In this document: positions 49,251 to 57,519 of the stretch, one piece after another
How positions within the stretch are numbered: the stretch's first letter is position 1
Layout of the letters: each line of letters begins with the position of its first letter
Origin: Thermomonas sp.
Lineage (GTDB): Bacteria; Pseudomonadota; Gammaproteobacteria; Xanthomonadales; Xanthomonadaceae
Direction: 5' to 3'
Assembly: GCF_029945965.1 (NCBI RefSeq)
Contig: NZ_JAQSDO010000015.1
Span: 310,001-374,000, forward strand
Length of the DNA stretch: 64,000 bases
Position numbers and translations under genes: made by a program
The notes under the pieces: model-generated
What the model was told of the DNA's origin: nothing
The model's database searches: none
The model's input: only the letters and a program-made list of their open reading frames with translations

Positions 49251-51257
49251 TCACCGGCGGCTAGGTGCTGGCACGGCCAGGCCATGTTGCACGGCATCCT
49301 GGATGACGTTGCGCACCTCGCGATCCGCGATGTTTGCTTCCCGTTCGATCTGCCCACCCAACGTTTCCATGTCATTGCCGATGGCCTCAATCGGTTGCGC
49401 GGCGGCCTGCATTTCCTCGCCAATTGCTTCCATCGGTGCATGCATGCGTTCAAGCTCGCGACTCGCTGCGTCAATTAACCGTGCTTGCTGGTCCATCTGC
49501 TTCGCCAGCCCATCCTGTTCGAGGTTCAGCGCATCCATCTTGCGTGAAAGTTCATCGCGTTGTGCATCGTTGCCATTGGGCATCTGCCGGGCCAGAACCT
49601 GTTGCCGCTGGACCAGTGACTCCATCTGTCGGCTGAAGGCTTGAATCTGCAGCTGCGACTCATGCATGGCCGCGGGTTCTACCGCCTTCTTCTGTGCATG
49701 TTCCATGCGTTTCTGCAGGGCTTCCATCTTTTTCTGGTGCGGCTGCATCCGCGCGGTGAGCACATCCATTCGTGCACTGAGTGCATCGGTTGCCTGCCAG
49801 GACTTTTCCACGCGCGCCAGTACGGCGGCGTCGCGAATCACGAAGGCCTTGCCATCGCGCCGCAGCCAGATGAAGTCGGCATCGATGCTGCGCCGTGCGA
49901 GGCGTATGGCATCGGCATCATCATTCGTTCCGCTCATTGAAAAACCTTCGCGTCCCTTGCGGACCAAGGCATAGCTGCCTTCCCTGGGATTCTCATGCAT
50001 GGCAAGCGTGTCCTGCCTATGCCGCATGGGTGGTGGAGGTGGGGGAAGTGCGGGCGGCGCCGACATTGCTGGAGGTGGCGGCGGTGCGGGTGGCGCGGGC
50101 GGCGCGGGCGGTGGTGGAGGCGAAGGTAACGATGTCGCAGAAGTCGCTTCCATGTTCGCCTGTGGCGTCACTGGCCTTGTCGCAGGACGCGCTTGCACTT
50201 CGGGTGTCGCTTCCGCGTGCGCGCGAGTATTGTTTTGAGGCTGGTAACCGGCGTGAGCGTAAAACGCCATCCCTGCAGCGAGGAGTCCAAGCAGGGGGAA
50301 TGTGAGGGTAGAGCCAATACTGCGGCGCTGCGGGCGAAGCAATTGCTGGATGCGGGACATCAGGTGGCCTCCATGCGCGGCTTGCGCAAGTTGGGAATGC
50401 GGGAAGGGCGAGCGCGTGCAGGAGACGCGATCGAGTTCGGACAGGGCAATCGCAAGGCGGCGGCGTTCGCCCAGGACATCTGCGGCGAGGTCGTCGGCGA
50501 CCAGTTCGCGTTCGACGCGGATGCGGTGCGACAACCACCACACCACGGGGTGGTAGAACAGCATCGCTTCCACTGCGGACTGCAGCAGGTTGACCAGGTA
50601 GTCGTGACGACGAATGTGGGCAAGCTCGTGGGCGATCAGGGCTTCCAGCAGATCAGCAGGAAGCCGCGCCACGACCGCAGCTGGCAGCAATACGACAGGG
50701 CGCCACCAGCCGGCCGAGACCGGGCTGTCGCCGGTTTCGACGATGCGCAGGCTGATCGTGCGAGGGATGCCGAATTTCTTCGCCAGGCGATCCACGCAGG
50801 CCTGCCATTGCTGGCCTGCATCTGAAATCGAATCGCCGCACAGGCGGCGCACCCACAGCACGCCCAGCGTCATGCGCAGCGACAACAGGCCCGCGCCTGC
50901 AGCCCAGAACGCCACGATCCATGCGAGGCCATTGCCCGATGTTGTTTGCAGCATGCCGGCATCGAACATGAGCGAGGCGGGCGTGACTGCGAAGGGGGCT
51001 GTTGCGGATCCGGGTGATGCAGAAATTGATGACAACGCCAGCCCACTGCCGCGCAGGCCAAGCATCAGGTCGATGACTGGAAGCAATGCACAGGCCAGCA
51101 GGGCAAGGCAGGCGACGGCATAGCGCGCCTGCGGCCGGGCGTTGCGCAACAGCAACAGCCCCAGCCAGGCCAGCAGGCCGGCCAGCGCGCCTTGCCAGAG
51201 GAAATGCAACAGGGCCAGTGCCAGCGCCGTAACCAGCATAGTGGGCAGGTCAGTCAT
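49251..51257 (-). CDS. M56-family BlaR1-like membrane protease with proline-rich and coiled-coil extension
   Basis: A 668-residue membrane protease related to BlaR1/MecR1. Four helices at about 7-30, 33-60, 108-135 and 318-335 surround the zinc site LIAH210ELAH214IRRHDY with E251 in VERELVADDLA as the third ligand. After the last helix comes a proline-rich segment at about 370-411 (SPPPPPAPPAPPAPPPPP) and then, instead of the penicillin-binding sensor domain, a 240-residue charged region with a coiled coil (HQKKMEALQKRMEHAQKKAV; EIGEEMQAA; QARLIDAASRELERMH). The start at 51257 overlaps the blaI-like stop by 8 nt. Signal transmission would be by self-cleavage releasing BlaI-type repression; the signal is unknown. 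Confidence 0.85.
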   Translation of the reverse strand: MTDLPTMLVTALALALLHFLWQGALAGLLAWLGLLLLRNARPQARYAVACLALLACALLPVIDLMLGLRGSGLALSSISASPGSATAPFAVTPASLMFDAGMLQTTSGNGLAWIVAFWAAGAGLLSLRMTLGVLWVRRLCGDSISDAGQQWQACVDRLAKKFGIPRTISLRIVETGDSPVSAGWWRPVVLLPAAVVARLPADLLEALIAHELAHIRRHDYLVNLLQSAVEAMLFYHPVVWWLSHRIRVERELVADDLAADVLGERRRLAIALSELDRVSCTRSPFPHSQLAQAAHGGHLMSRIQQLLRPQRRSIGSTLTFPLLGLLAAGMAFYAHAGYQPQNNTRAHAEATPEVQARPATRPVTPQANMEATSATSLPSPPPPPAPPAPPAPPPPPAMSAPPALPPPPPPMRHRQDTLAMHENPREGSYALVRKGREGFSMSGTNDDADAIRLARRSIDADFIWLRRDGKAFVIRDAAVLARVEKSWQATDALSARMDVLTARMQPHQKKMEALQKRMEHAQKKAVEPAAMHESQLQIQAFSRQMESLVQRQQVLARQMPNGNDAQRDELSRKMDALNLEQDGLAKQMDQQARLIDAASRELERMHAPMEAIGEEMQAAAQPIEAIGNDMETLGGQIEREANIADREVRNVIQDAVQHGLAVPAPSRR

Positions 51258-51639
51258 CGCGGGTCTCCTCGAGGAATCGCTGGATCTCGGCACGTTCGTC
51301 GTCGCTGACGCGCTGGCTGCGCAGCGCCGCCATCACCAGGTCGCGGCCGGAGCCGGCAAATGCCTTGTGGATCAGGTCATCCATCAGTCGCGTCTGCAGC
51401 GTCTTCTGCGGTTGCGCAGCGGCATATACGTGCGAGCGCTGGCTTTCATCGCGCTTGAGCAGGCCCTTGCCATGCATGATCTGCATCAGTCGCAGCACGC
51501 TGGCATGAGGCAGGTCGGGGCGTTCGGATTGCTTGGCTTCATGCACCTGCTTGACCGAGGCCGGCCCTAACTGCCAGAGCGTGCGCAGCAGGTCGAGTTC
51601 GGCGGGCGTGGGCTTTGGAAGGCGCTTGCTATTGGTCAT
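51250..51639 (-). CDS. blaI: BlaI/MecI-family repressor
   Basis: A 129-residue winged-helix repressor: KPTPAELDLLRTLWQLGPASVKQVHEAKQSERPDLPHASVLRLMQIMHGKGLLKRDESQRSHVYAAAQ, in which the HASVLRLMQIM helix and the wing GLLKRDESQRSHVY match BlaI. The C-terminal dimerisation part (MDDLIHKAFAGSGRDLVMAALRSQRVSDDERAEIQRFLEE) follows. The usual cleavage site Asn-Phe is not apparent, but the scissile region AGSGRDLV is similar in place. The downstream gene encodes the M56 protease expected to cleave it. It probably binds the TGTCTAGAT repeats upstream (51694-51716) and regulates its own operon. Confidence 0.85.
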   Translation of the reverse strand: MTNSKRLPKPTPAELDLLRTLWQLGPASVKQVHEAKQSERPDLPHASVLRLMQIMHGKGLLKRDESQRSHVYAAAQPQKTLQTRLMDDLIHKAFAGSGRDLVMAALRSQRVSDDERAEIQRFLEETRDD

Positions 51640-51680
51640 TACATTGGGGTCTGGCTGGAGCGTGGAAGCAACTCTAATTG

Positions 51681-51716
51681 GTGTAGAACACTTTGTCTAG
51701 ATAAAAATGTCTAGAT
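51681..51716. promoter_or_regulatory. candidate BlaI-type operator region
   Basis: TGTCTAGAT occurs twice (51694-51702 and 51708-51716), 14 bp apart, each containing the palindrome TCTAGA, and next to GTGTAGAACAC (51681-51691). This is a striking AT-rich cluster in a GC-rich window, 40-80 bp upstream of the repressor start. It lies close to the remnant nitroreductase gene on the opposite strand. Binding by the BlaI-type protein is inferred. Confidence 0.5.
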
Positions 51717-52030
51717 GCAATTCGTGCATGTTGCGGATCGGAAACGGCATGGCAGGATGGCGACAAGCCATCACCGGATTGAAACAGAAGCGCTATTACC
51801 CGCATGAGTCGACCGGTATCGCCTGCGGCATGCTGATCGCAGCGCTGCACCTGGCGGGTCTGGCTACACTGACGCATACGCCCAGCCCGATGGCCTTCCT
51901 CAACGACATCCTTGGTCGTCCGAAAAACGAAATGCCCTATCTGCTATTGGTGGTTGGGCATCCTGCCGAAGATTGCTGGGTGCCTGCCATCGAACGCCTG
52001 CGCCTGGCCGACTATGCAAGCTTCATCTGA
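51707..52030 (+). pseudogene. C-terminal remnant of a nitroreductase-family gene
   Basis: The frame reads [70 protein letters not shown], the C-terminal third of a nitroreductase-family protein (normally about 220 residues). The N-terminal FMN-binding half is absent: upstream the DNA is the blaI-type promoter and has no matching reading frame. The last 80-90 residues alone cannot bind flavin. Which nitroreductase subfamily it came from cannot be told. The TGTCTAGAT repeats overlap its 5' edge. Confidence 0.65.
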
Positions 52031-52080
52031 GCGATATCAATGCTGGTTACCTGATCGGCCCCGTAAGCAACAACGTCCGA

Positions 52081-52452
52081 TCAGTCCAGCTTGACCAGCT
52101 CGACCCTTCGATTCAGCGCGCGTCCGATTTCAGTGGTGTTATCGGCCACGGGTTCGTCCGGGCCGAATCCCTGTGACTTCAGGCGCGTGGCATCGATGCC
52201 CTTGCCGACCAGTGCCGCGACCACGGCTGCCGCGCGTTCGCCGCACAAGGTCCGGTTGTGTTCGGTGCTACCGGTGCTGTCGGTATGACCGTCGATCGAC
52301 GATCGCAGTGACGGGTTGGCAAGTAGCAACGCGCTGATCTCGTCGAGGACGGCGGTGGCATCCGGGCGCAGGGTAGCTTTGTCGACATCGAAATTGACCT
52401 GCAGGGCCACGTGGCCATTCGCGTCCAGGGCAAGCGCGGTGTTCGCGTTCAT
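52081..52452 (-). pseudogene. OmpA-type C-terminal domain, probably a remnant of a larger gene
   Basis: The frame ends in an intact OmpA-like peptidoglycan-binding domain: VNFDVDKATLRPDATAVLDEISALLLANPSLRSSIDGHTDSTGSTEHNRTLCGERAAAVVAALVGKGIDATRLKSQGFGPDEPVADNTTEIGRALNRRVELV. The TDSTGS/NRxxxLCGERA and NRRVEL signatures are the diaminopimelate-binding parts. From ATG 52452 (MNANTALALDANGHVAL) only about 20 residues precede it, with no signal peptide or lipobox, so the protein could not reach the periplasm. A lost N-terminal domain (an OmpA/DUF4892-type protein has AKxLDAxGHVAL before the domain) is the simplest reading. Confidence 0.6.
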
Positions 52453-52548
52453 GCGGCTTCCCACGGGAATCAGCACGGATACCTGAAATATATGCAGAAG
52501 GCGTGGATTCGTGGCCACCGGTCAGGCTGGGCGGGGCCTGCATATGGG

Positions 52549-53643
52549 TCATGCGTGAACTGGTGTGCGCAGCCGCGTTGTCTCGCGGCTGGCAATGCGA
52601 TTGCGCCCAGCCGCCTTGGCCCGGTACAGCGCGTGGTCCGCTGCTTCGAGCCATGCACGCAGGCTGTGATCACCGCAGATGGGCTCGGCGATGCCGATGC
52701 TGACCGAACAGCGCAGTGGTGGAATCCGCGCAAATTGCAGTGCTTCCACCCGGGCAAGGATAGTGCTTGCGATCTGCCTCGCCGACTGTTCATCGACGGG
52801 AACCGCGACCGCGAATTCATCGCCGCCGATGCGCCCGGCATGGCTGCCAGGCGGCAGCGCCGCTTCGATGGCGATGGCAATCGCGCGCAGCACGTCATCG
52901 CCCATGGCATGGCCATGGTGGTCGTTGATCTGCTTGAATCGGTCCACGTCGATCAGCAGCATGCTGGCTTGTGCGGTGCCAGCCAAGTGGCTGGCCAACA
53001 GCAGGCTGACCTGTTCCTGCCAGTGCCCGCGGCTTTCAAGTCCAGTCAATGTGTCCACGCGGCTGAGTTCGTCCAGACGCATGTTCTGGGACTGCACTTT
53101 GCGGATCAACTGGTAACTGCTCAAGCTGACCGCCAGTGTATGGATGATCAGGATCGGCAGGCTTGCCAGCAGAACCGTGGTGCTGGTCGCTGGCTGCATC
53201 GAAAATCCAGTCAGGATCCCCACGGCGAGCATGCCAATCAACATCCCGGGCAGCGAGCGCAACCACAGGCCGCGCACGCCGGTATTGATCTTGTCGGCGC
53301 TGACCACGGTCAACAGCACCACCGAGGGCAGCAGGTTGAAGTGCATCAATGACACCAGGCTGCCGGCAAGCGCGGAATCGATGGTCAGGTTGCGAAGCTC
53401 GGCGTGGAACGGATCGGCGTTGCGGGATGCCAGCTGGTAGGCCAGGTGTGGCCACAGCAGGCAACAAAAGGCGGCCCAGGTCCAAGCTGGCCACGATGCG
53501 TCCAGTTCGATGAGCACCGCGGAAATCGGCAAGAATCCCAGGCCCATTCCCAGGGTGCGGAATCGATAGACCCGCTTTGGGAGTGTTTGCAGGTGGATCG
53601 GGCTGGCCGGGGTTGTTTCCGTGGCAGCCGCTCGTATGCTCAT
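52549..53643 (-). CDS. MASE2-domain diguanylate cyclase
   Basis: A 364-residue membrane diguanylate cyclase like AdrA/DgcC. The MASE2 sensor (residues 25-180) shows RVYRFRTLGMGLGFLPISAVLIE, WPAWTWAAFCCLLWPHLAYQLASRNADPFHAELRNLTIDSALAGSL and LMHFNLLPSVVLLTVVSADKI with five helices. After a linker the GGDEF domain has RVDTLTGLESRGHWQEQV, LLIDVDRFKQINDHHGHAMGDDVL, GRIGGDEFAVAVP and AADHALYRAK. All catalytic residues are present, so it should make c-di-GMP, in AdrA systems often for cellulose or exopolysaccharide. The start at 53643 (MSIRAAATE) is favoured over 53682. Confidence 0.9.
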   Translation of the reverse strand: MSIRAAATETTPASPIHLQTLPKRVYRFRTLGMGLGFLPISAVLIELDASWPAWTWAAFCCLLWPHLAYQLASRNADPFHAELRNLTIDSALAGSLVSLMHFNLLPSVVLLTVVSADKINTGVRGLWLRSLPGMLIGMLAVGILTGFSMQPATSTTVLLASLPILIIHTLAVSLSSYQLIRKVQSQNMRLDELSRVDTLTGLESRGHWQEQVSLLLASHLAGTAQASMLLIDVDRFKQINDHHGHAMGDDVLRAIAIAIEAALPPGSHAGRIGGDEFAVAVPVDEQSARQIASTILARVEALQFARIPPLRCSVSIGIAEPICGDHSLRAWLEAADHALYRAKAAGRNRIASRETTRLRTPVHA

Positions 53644-53866
53644 GTGACCGAACCCTGTGGATGGTTGTGGCGCTGATGGCATGCGCCCGGGCAGCTGACT
53701 TCGTGCAATTGCCTGCTAGATGCCTTGCCCAGTTGCATGAGTAATGCCATCGTCATCAGCGATTTCCTGCACCCATTCATACCTATAGAGATATGTCCAA
53801 GCAAAGATCGTGCCATCTGTTGCCTCTAATCCTCGAATCCAGGTTCCGCGACCGGGAGGAAGGCTG

Positions 53867-54130
53867 ATGGCAACTGGTTGGGCTGGCGATGGTGCGGTAC
53901 AGGACCAGATTGACGCCACGGTCAAGGACGGCATCAAGCGCGCGCGCAGCAAGCTGCCCAGTGGTCCTGGCCTGGAGCGTTGCGAAGAGTGCGACAGCCC
54001 GATCCCGGAAGCGCGCCGCAAGGCGATGTCGGGCGTACGGCTGTGCGTGCCCTGCCAGGAAGCGCATGACCGCGAGGCGGACTCGAGCGGTTACAACCGC
54101 CGTGGCAGCAAGGACAGCCAATTGCGATGA
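53867..54130 (+). CDS. DksA/TraR-family zinc finger protein (YbiI-like)
   Basis: An 87-residue short DksA/TraR C4-type protein. The zinc finger is GLERCEECDSPIPEARRKAMSGVRLCVPCQEAHDRE, with the four cysteines C-x2-C...C-x2-C. It begins MATGWAGDGAVQDQIDATVKDGIKRARSKLPSGPG. The coiled-coil tip with the catalytic Asp-x-x-Asp-Ala of full-length DksA is absent, so regulation of RNA polymerase is uncertain; YbiI-like members may be phage-type or stress proteins. A strong GGGAGGA Shine-Dalgarno lies 7 nt upstream. Independent of the neighbours, ending in a good terminator. Confidence 0.85.
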   Translation: MATGWAGDGAVQDQIDATVKDGIKRARSKLPSGPGLERCEECDSPIPEARRKAMSGVRLCVPCQEAHDREADSSGYNRRGSKDSQLR

Positions 54131-54142
54131 ACCCGAAAACGA

Positions 54143-54167
54143 AACGCCCGGCCAATGGCCGGGCGTT
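54143..54167. terminator. bidirectional rho-independent terminator
   Basis: AACGCCCGGCC (54143-54153) and GGCCGGGCGTT (54157-54167) form a perfect 11-bp stem with an AAT loop. On the minus strand it is followed by TTTCGTTTTC, a U-rich tail suited to the convergent Gln/Arg-rich protein gene; the plus-strand tail is less T-rich. Confidence 0.75.
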
Positions 54168-54188
54168 GAAGTGCACAACTGATCGGGA

Positions 54189-55550
54189 TCAGTAGCTCCG
54201 GAAGCCCAGGACTGCGCTGAGGATGACCGGAAGGATGATCGCCAGCCCGTTGCTGCTGTCGTAGCGACCGTACTGGTTACGGCCGTAGTAGGCATCGTTG
54301 TAGCCGCGCTGGAAGCCTTGGCGGAAGTAGTAACGATAATCGTTCTGGCTGACGTAGTAACCGTTGTACCCGTAGCTCCCATCGACATATCCATAGCTGT
54401 TGCGATAGTCGAAGCGCCAGCTGTCCTGGCGGTCGGCTCGGCCCGCGTAATAGCCTTCCTGATAACCATCACGCACGGCGCGCTGCAGGAGTTGTGCACC
54501 GTACTGGTTGGTGTTGTACGAGTTGCCGCCATAACCATAGCGATAGTTGGATGCTGTGTAGTAGTAGGGATCGTTGTAGTAGTCATGGCGTGATGCATTC
54601 CAGCGCGACTGCTGCGCCAGCCAGCGGCGGTAATAGTCTCTTTGGTAGCGAGATTGCGAATGACGCCGTTGCCGTTCTAGCTCGCGAGAGCGCTGTTCGA
54701 TCTGCGAGCGACGCGCGCCCTCATCGCGTTGCCAGCTGATCGCATGATTGCGCTGCTGGTCGATCAGCCGGCGCTGCTGGTCGCGTGGTAGCCGGTCGTG
54801 GGAGTCGTCATTGCGATGGTCGCGCCCGTTTTCGCCACGGTTGTCGCCAAGGTTGTTGCTGCTGCGATCATTGTTCCGACTATCCGGATTATTGCGCCAA
54901 TCCTGGCCACGGTTGTCGTTACGGTCATTCCGCGCACGCTGTTGGTCGGCCACGCGCTGGCTGATCTTCGCACGGTCAGGTGCATCGCGTTCGGCCTGCT
55001 GCTGCCGCTGGTCGTTGTTGCGGCGTTCGTCCTGCGCACGCTGTTCCGCCATGCGCCGTGACACGTCATCGCGTTGTTGCGACTGGCGCTCGGCTTGCTG
55101 CTGCTGGGCATTGTTGCGGCGTTCGTCCTGCGCACGCTGTTCCGCCATGCGCTGTGACGCGTCATCGCGTTGTTGCGACTGGCGCTCGGCTTGCTGCTGA
55201 CGCTGCTGTTGCATGCGCTCCGCCATCTGTTCGCGGCGATCCGGCGCCTGATCCGTTTGCTGCGCACGACGTTCGGCCTGCTGCCGTGCCTGATCGCCCC
55301 AGTTTTCATTTCGTTCCGGTACCGGTCTTGCTATTGGGCGTTGCTGCGTCTGTTGTGATTCGACGCGCTGGGGTGACTGCTCGCGTTCTGGCGCCTGTTG
55401 GCGTTCTTCGTTTCGCTTTTGCTTGCCAGATTTTTGCTGGTCAGCATCGGTATCCGTATGGCGCTGCGCGAATGCTGGCGCGGTGCCGCCAAGGGCGAGC
55501 AGGGCGCCCAGCACGGCCGTGGTCAGGGTACGGGTGGACATGCGGGTCAT
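54189..55550 (-). CDS. secreted Gln/Arg-rich hypothetical protein with internal 32-residue repeat
   Basis: A 453-residue secreted protein. The signal peptide is MTRMSTRTLTTAVLGALLALGGTAPAFAQ. Residues 30-270 are a disordered, highly charged Gln/Arg/Asp/Asn region with tandem copies of QAERQSQQRDDASQRMAEQR-type units, each 32 residues (96 nt, at 55021-55116 and 55117-55200). A second half (about 275-390) is a Tyr/Arg-rich region with GYGYGGNSYN, SYGYVDGSYGYNGYYV. The end has an EGYYAGRADRQ-like and QGFQRGYNDAYYGR pattern, then LAIILPVILSAVLGFRSY, a terminal hydrophobic segment. Function unknown; it may bind nucleic acid or polysaccharide. AGGAG stands 6 nt before the start. Confidence 0.75.
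   Translation of the reverse strand: MTRMSTRTLTTAVLGALLALGGTAPAFAQRHTDTDADQQKSGKQKRNEERQQAPEREQSPQRVESQQTQQRPIARPVPERNENWGDQARQQAERRAQQTDQAPDRREQMAERMQQQRQQQAERQSQQRDDASQRMAEQRAQDERRNNAQQQQAERQSQQRDDVSRRMAEQRAQDERRNNDQRQQQAERDAPDRAKISQRVADQQRARNDRNDNRGQDWRNNPDSRNNDRSSNNLGDNRGENGRDHRNDDSHDRLPRDQQRRLIDQQRNHAISWQRDEGARRSQIEQRSRELERQRRHSQSRYQRDYYRRWLAQQSRWNASRHDYYNDPYYYTASNYRYGYGGNSYNTNQYGAQLLQRAVRDGYQEGYYAGRADRQDSWRFDYRNSYGYVDGSYGYNGYYVSQNDYRYYFRQGFQRGYNDAYYGRNQYGRYDSSNGLAIILPVILSAVLGFRSY
55021..55212. repeat. 96-bp tandem repeat within the Gln/Arg-rich gene
   Basis: CGGCGTTCGTCCTGCGCACG starts at 55021 and again at 55117, giving a 96-bp period encoding 32 residues. The second copy is nearly identical to the first over about 90 bp (CTGTTCCGCCATGCG, GCGTTGTTGCGACTGGCGCT) and is followed by a divergent partial third. 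The few substitutions suggest recent duplication or ongoing recombination. Confidence 0.75.
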
Positions 55551-55785
55551 TTCGTTCTCCTGCGGCGCGAACCATTCGCGCGCCTCACTGTCAGTTAACG
55601 GTTGGGTGGATGAATCGATGCTGAGATTTCACCGGTGACGACCAATCGGCCAGATATCCGAAAGCGCGTATTCAGTTTTCTTCGCAGCCATTGGAAGGGT
55701 TCTCCCCCATTTTATGGCGTGACAGAGTCAGGGTCGGGCAGGAATCTGATATGCGATGCTCGCGTCTCTTTCCAGGGGATTCGAC

Positions 55786-57519
55786 ATGAAGCTGTTCCTC
55801 CAACTGCTCGCGTCTGCACTCGCCTTCACCGCGTTCGCGGTACCGGCTGCGGACCAGCCGCCCTTGACTGCGACCACCCTGGCAAGTGGCTTGCCGCGGG
55901 CGCCGGAGCAGGAAGCGGTCAGCTTCGAACTGGCGGACCTCTCCTTCAAGGTCGATCCTGCGCGCAAATGGCTGGACGGCGATGCAACACTGACCTTCCT
56001 TGCCACCAAGCCGATCTCGCGGCTGGTAGTGGACCTGGATCGCAATTACAGGATCGACCTGGTCGAAGTCGATGGCGTTGCGATTGCCCAGGGCGCATGG
56101 CGCAACCCGGAAGGGCGGATGAGCGTCGATCTGCCCAAGCCATTGGTCGCAGGTAGCCGGACAGTGCTGCGCATTCGCTATGCCGGCTCACCGCATGAAG
56201 CCAAACGCGCGCCTTGGGATGGCGGCATCGTCTGGGCGAAGGCGCCAACCGGCGAGCCATGGATCGCAACCGCCGTGGAGGGCGAAGGTTGCGACTTGCT
56301 GTGGCCGTGCATCGACCATCCCATGGGTGAGCCACTGCGGGTAGACCAGCACATCACGGTGCCGGCGCCGCTGGTGGCTGCAGGCAACGGCATCGCCAAG
56401 GGCATGGACGAGAAAGACGGCTGGCGCATCTACCACTGGAGCGCGCGCAATCCTGACACCTATGCGATCGCACTCAACATCGGGCCGTACGAACTGCTAC
56501 AGGCGGATTATCACTCGCGCTTTGGCAACATCATTCCGATGCGCTTCTGGTATCTGAAAGGCAATGAAGCCAAGGCGCACGGCCTGTTCGCAGAATTCAC
56601 CCCGATGCTGGATTTCTTCGAGGAAACCGTGGGCCCATACCCGTGGGGCGACGAAAAAATGGGTGTGGTCGAGACCCCGCACTTGGGCATGGAACACCAG
56701 ACGATCAATGCTTATGGAAATGGTTATAAAAAAGATGTGAACGGTTACGACTGGCTGCTGCACCACGAGTTGTCGCATGAGTGGTTCGGCAACCAGGTGA
56801 CCAATGCCGACTGGGGTGATCTGTGGCTGCATGAAGGCTTCGGCATGTACATGCAGCCGCTATACCTGCAATGGCTTCGGGGCGACGCCAATTACTTTGC
56901 CGAGATGCTGCGGCAGCGCGCAATGATCCGCCAGCAGTTTCCGATGATTAGCGGCCACAGCCGCCCGCAAGGTGATCCGGCAGCCGAAGCGATCAATCCC
57001 GGTGACGATATTTATTTCAAGGGTGCGTGGATCCTGCACACACTGCGCAACCAGATTGGCGACAAGGCGTTCCTGAAGACCGTGCGTGAACTGGTCTATG
57101 GGCGGTCCGACCCGAAGCCGGGTAATTTCCACCCGCGTTATGCGACCACGTCCGATTACATCGCCATCGTCAACCAGGTGACCGGGCGCGACTGGAACTG
57201 GTTCTTCGACGTCTACCTGCGCCAGTCGGCAATGCCGAAGCTGCTTGCGCAACGCGATGGAAAAGTCCTGCGCGTGCACTGGGAAGCGCCGGGCGACAAG
57301 CCGTTCCCGTTGCCGGTGCAGGTGCGGGTTGGCGACCGGGTCGTTGACCTGGCGATGGTGGGTGGTCACGGCGAAACCGCGATTGCAGCCGACGAGAGCT
57401 GGACCCTGGATCCGCATTCGCGCGTGCTCCGCGATGCGCCGGAAATCCAGGTCATGCAACGCGATACTGCTGAACGAGCCAAAGCGGCTGCCGCGAAAGC
57501 TGAAAAGGGGTCAGAGTGA
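55786..57519 (+). CDS. M1-family aminopeptidase, secreted
   Basis: A 577-residue M1 metallopeptidase with signal peptide (MKLFLQLLASALAFTAFAVPAADQ). The N-terminal beta domain (residues 40-220) leads to ETPHLGMEHQTINAYG near 302-317, the exopeptidase GxMEN-like motif with the N replaced by H, then HHELSHEWFGNQVTNADWGDLWLHEGF near 335, with the HExxH zinc ligands and the third ligand Glu 19 residues on. FFDVYLRQSAMPKL and a short C-terminal domain follow. The last codons (EKGSE, stop at 57517) lie in a hairpin element shared with the convergent gene. Likely cleaves N-terminal residues of periplasmic peptides. AGGGG stands before the ATG. Confidence 0.85.
   Translation: MKLFLQLLASALAFTAFAVPAADQPPLTATTLASGLPRAPEQEAVSFELADLSFKVDPARKWLDGDATLTFLATKPISRLVVDLDRNYRIDLVEVDGVAIAQGAWRNPEGRMSVDLPKPLVAGSRTVLRIRYAGSPHEAKRAPWDGGIVWAKAPTGEPWIATAVEGEGCDLLWPCIDHPMGEPLRVDQHITVPAPLVAAGNGIAKGMDEKDGWRIYHWSARNPDTYAIALNIGPYELLQADYHSRFGNIIPMRFWYLKGNEAKAHGLFAEFTPMLDFFEETVGPYPWGDEKMGVVETPHLGMEHQTINAYGNGYKKDVNGYDWLLHHELSHEWFGNQVTNADWGDLWLHEGFGMYMQPLYLQWLRGDANYFAEMLRQRAMIRQQFPMISGHSRPQGDPAAEAINPGDDIYFKGAWILHTLRNQIGDKAFLKTVRELVYGRSDPKPGNFHPRYATTSDYIAIVNQVTGRDWNWFFDVYLRQSAMPKLLAQRDGKVLRVHWEAPGDKPFPLPVQVRVGDRVVDLAMVGGHGETAIAADESWTLDPHSRVLRDAPEIQVMQRDTAERAKAAAAKAEKGSE

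Noticed and set aside
49999-50238. Glycine-rich open frame opposite the M56 gene
   Set aside because: It is the antisense of the Pro-rich linker codons (CCN reversed gives GGN); no start context and no domain.
53716-54021. Minus-strand frame across the DksA-type gene
   Set aside because: Most of it is antisense to the well-supported zinc-finger gene; only the 3' part outside it looks odd and is given as a low-interest finding.
54748-55624. Long Leu/Ser/Arg-rich open frames opposite the Gln/Arg-rich gene
   Set aside because: They result from the biased codons of the repeat region on the other strand; composition is not protein-like and there is no ribosome site.
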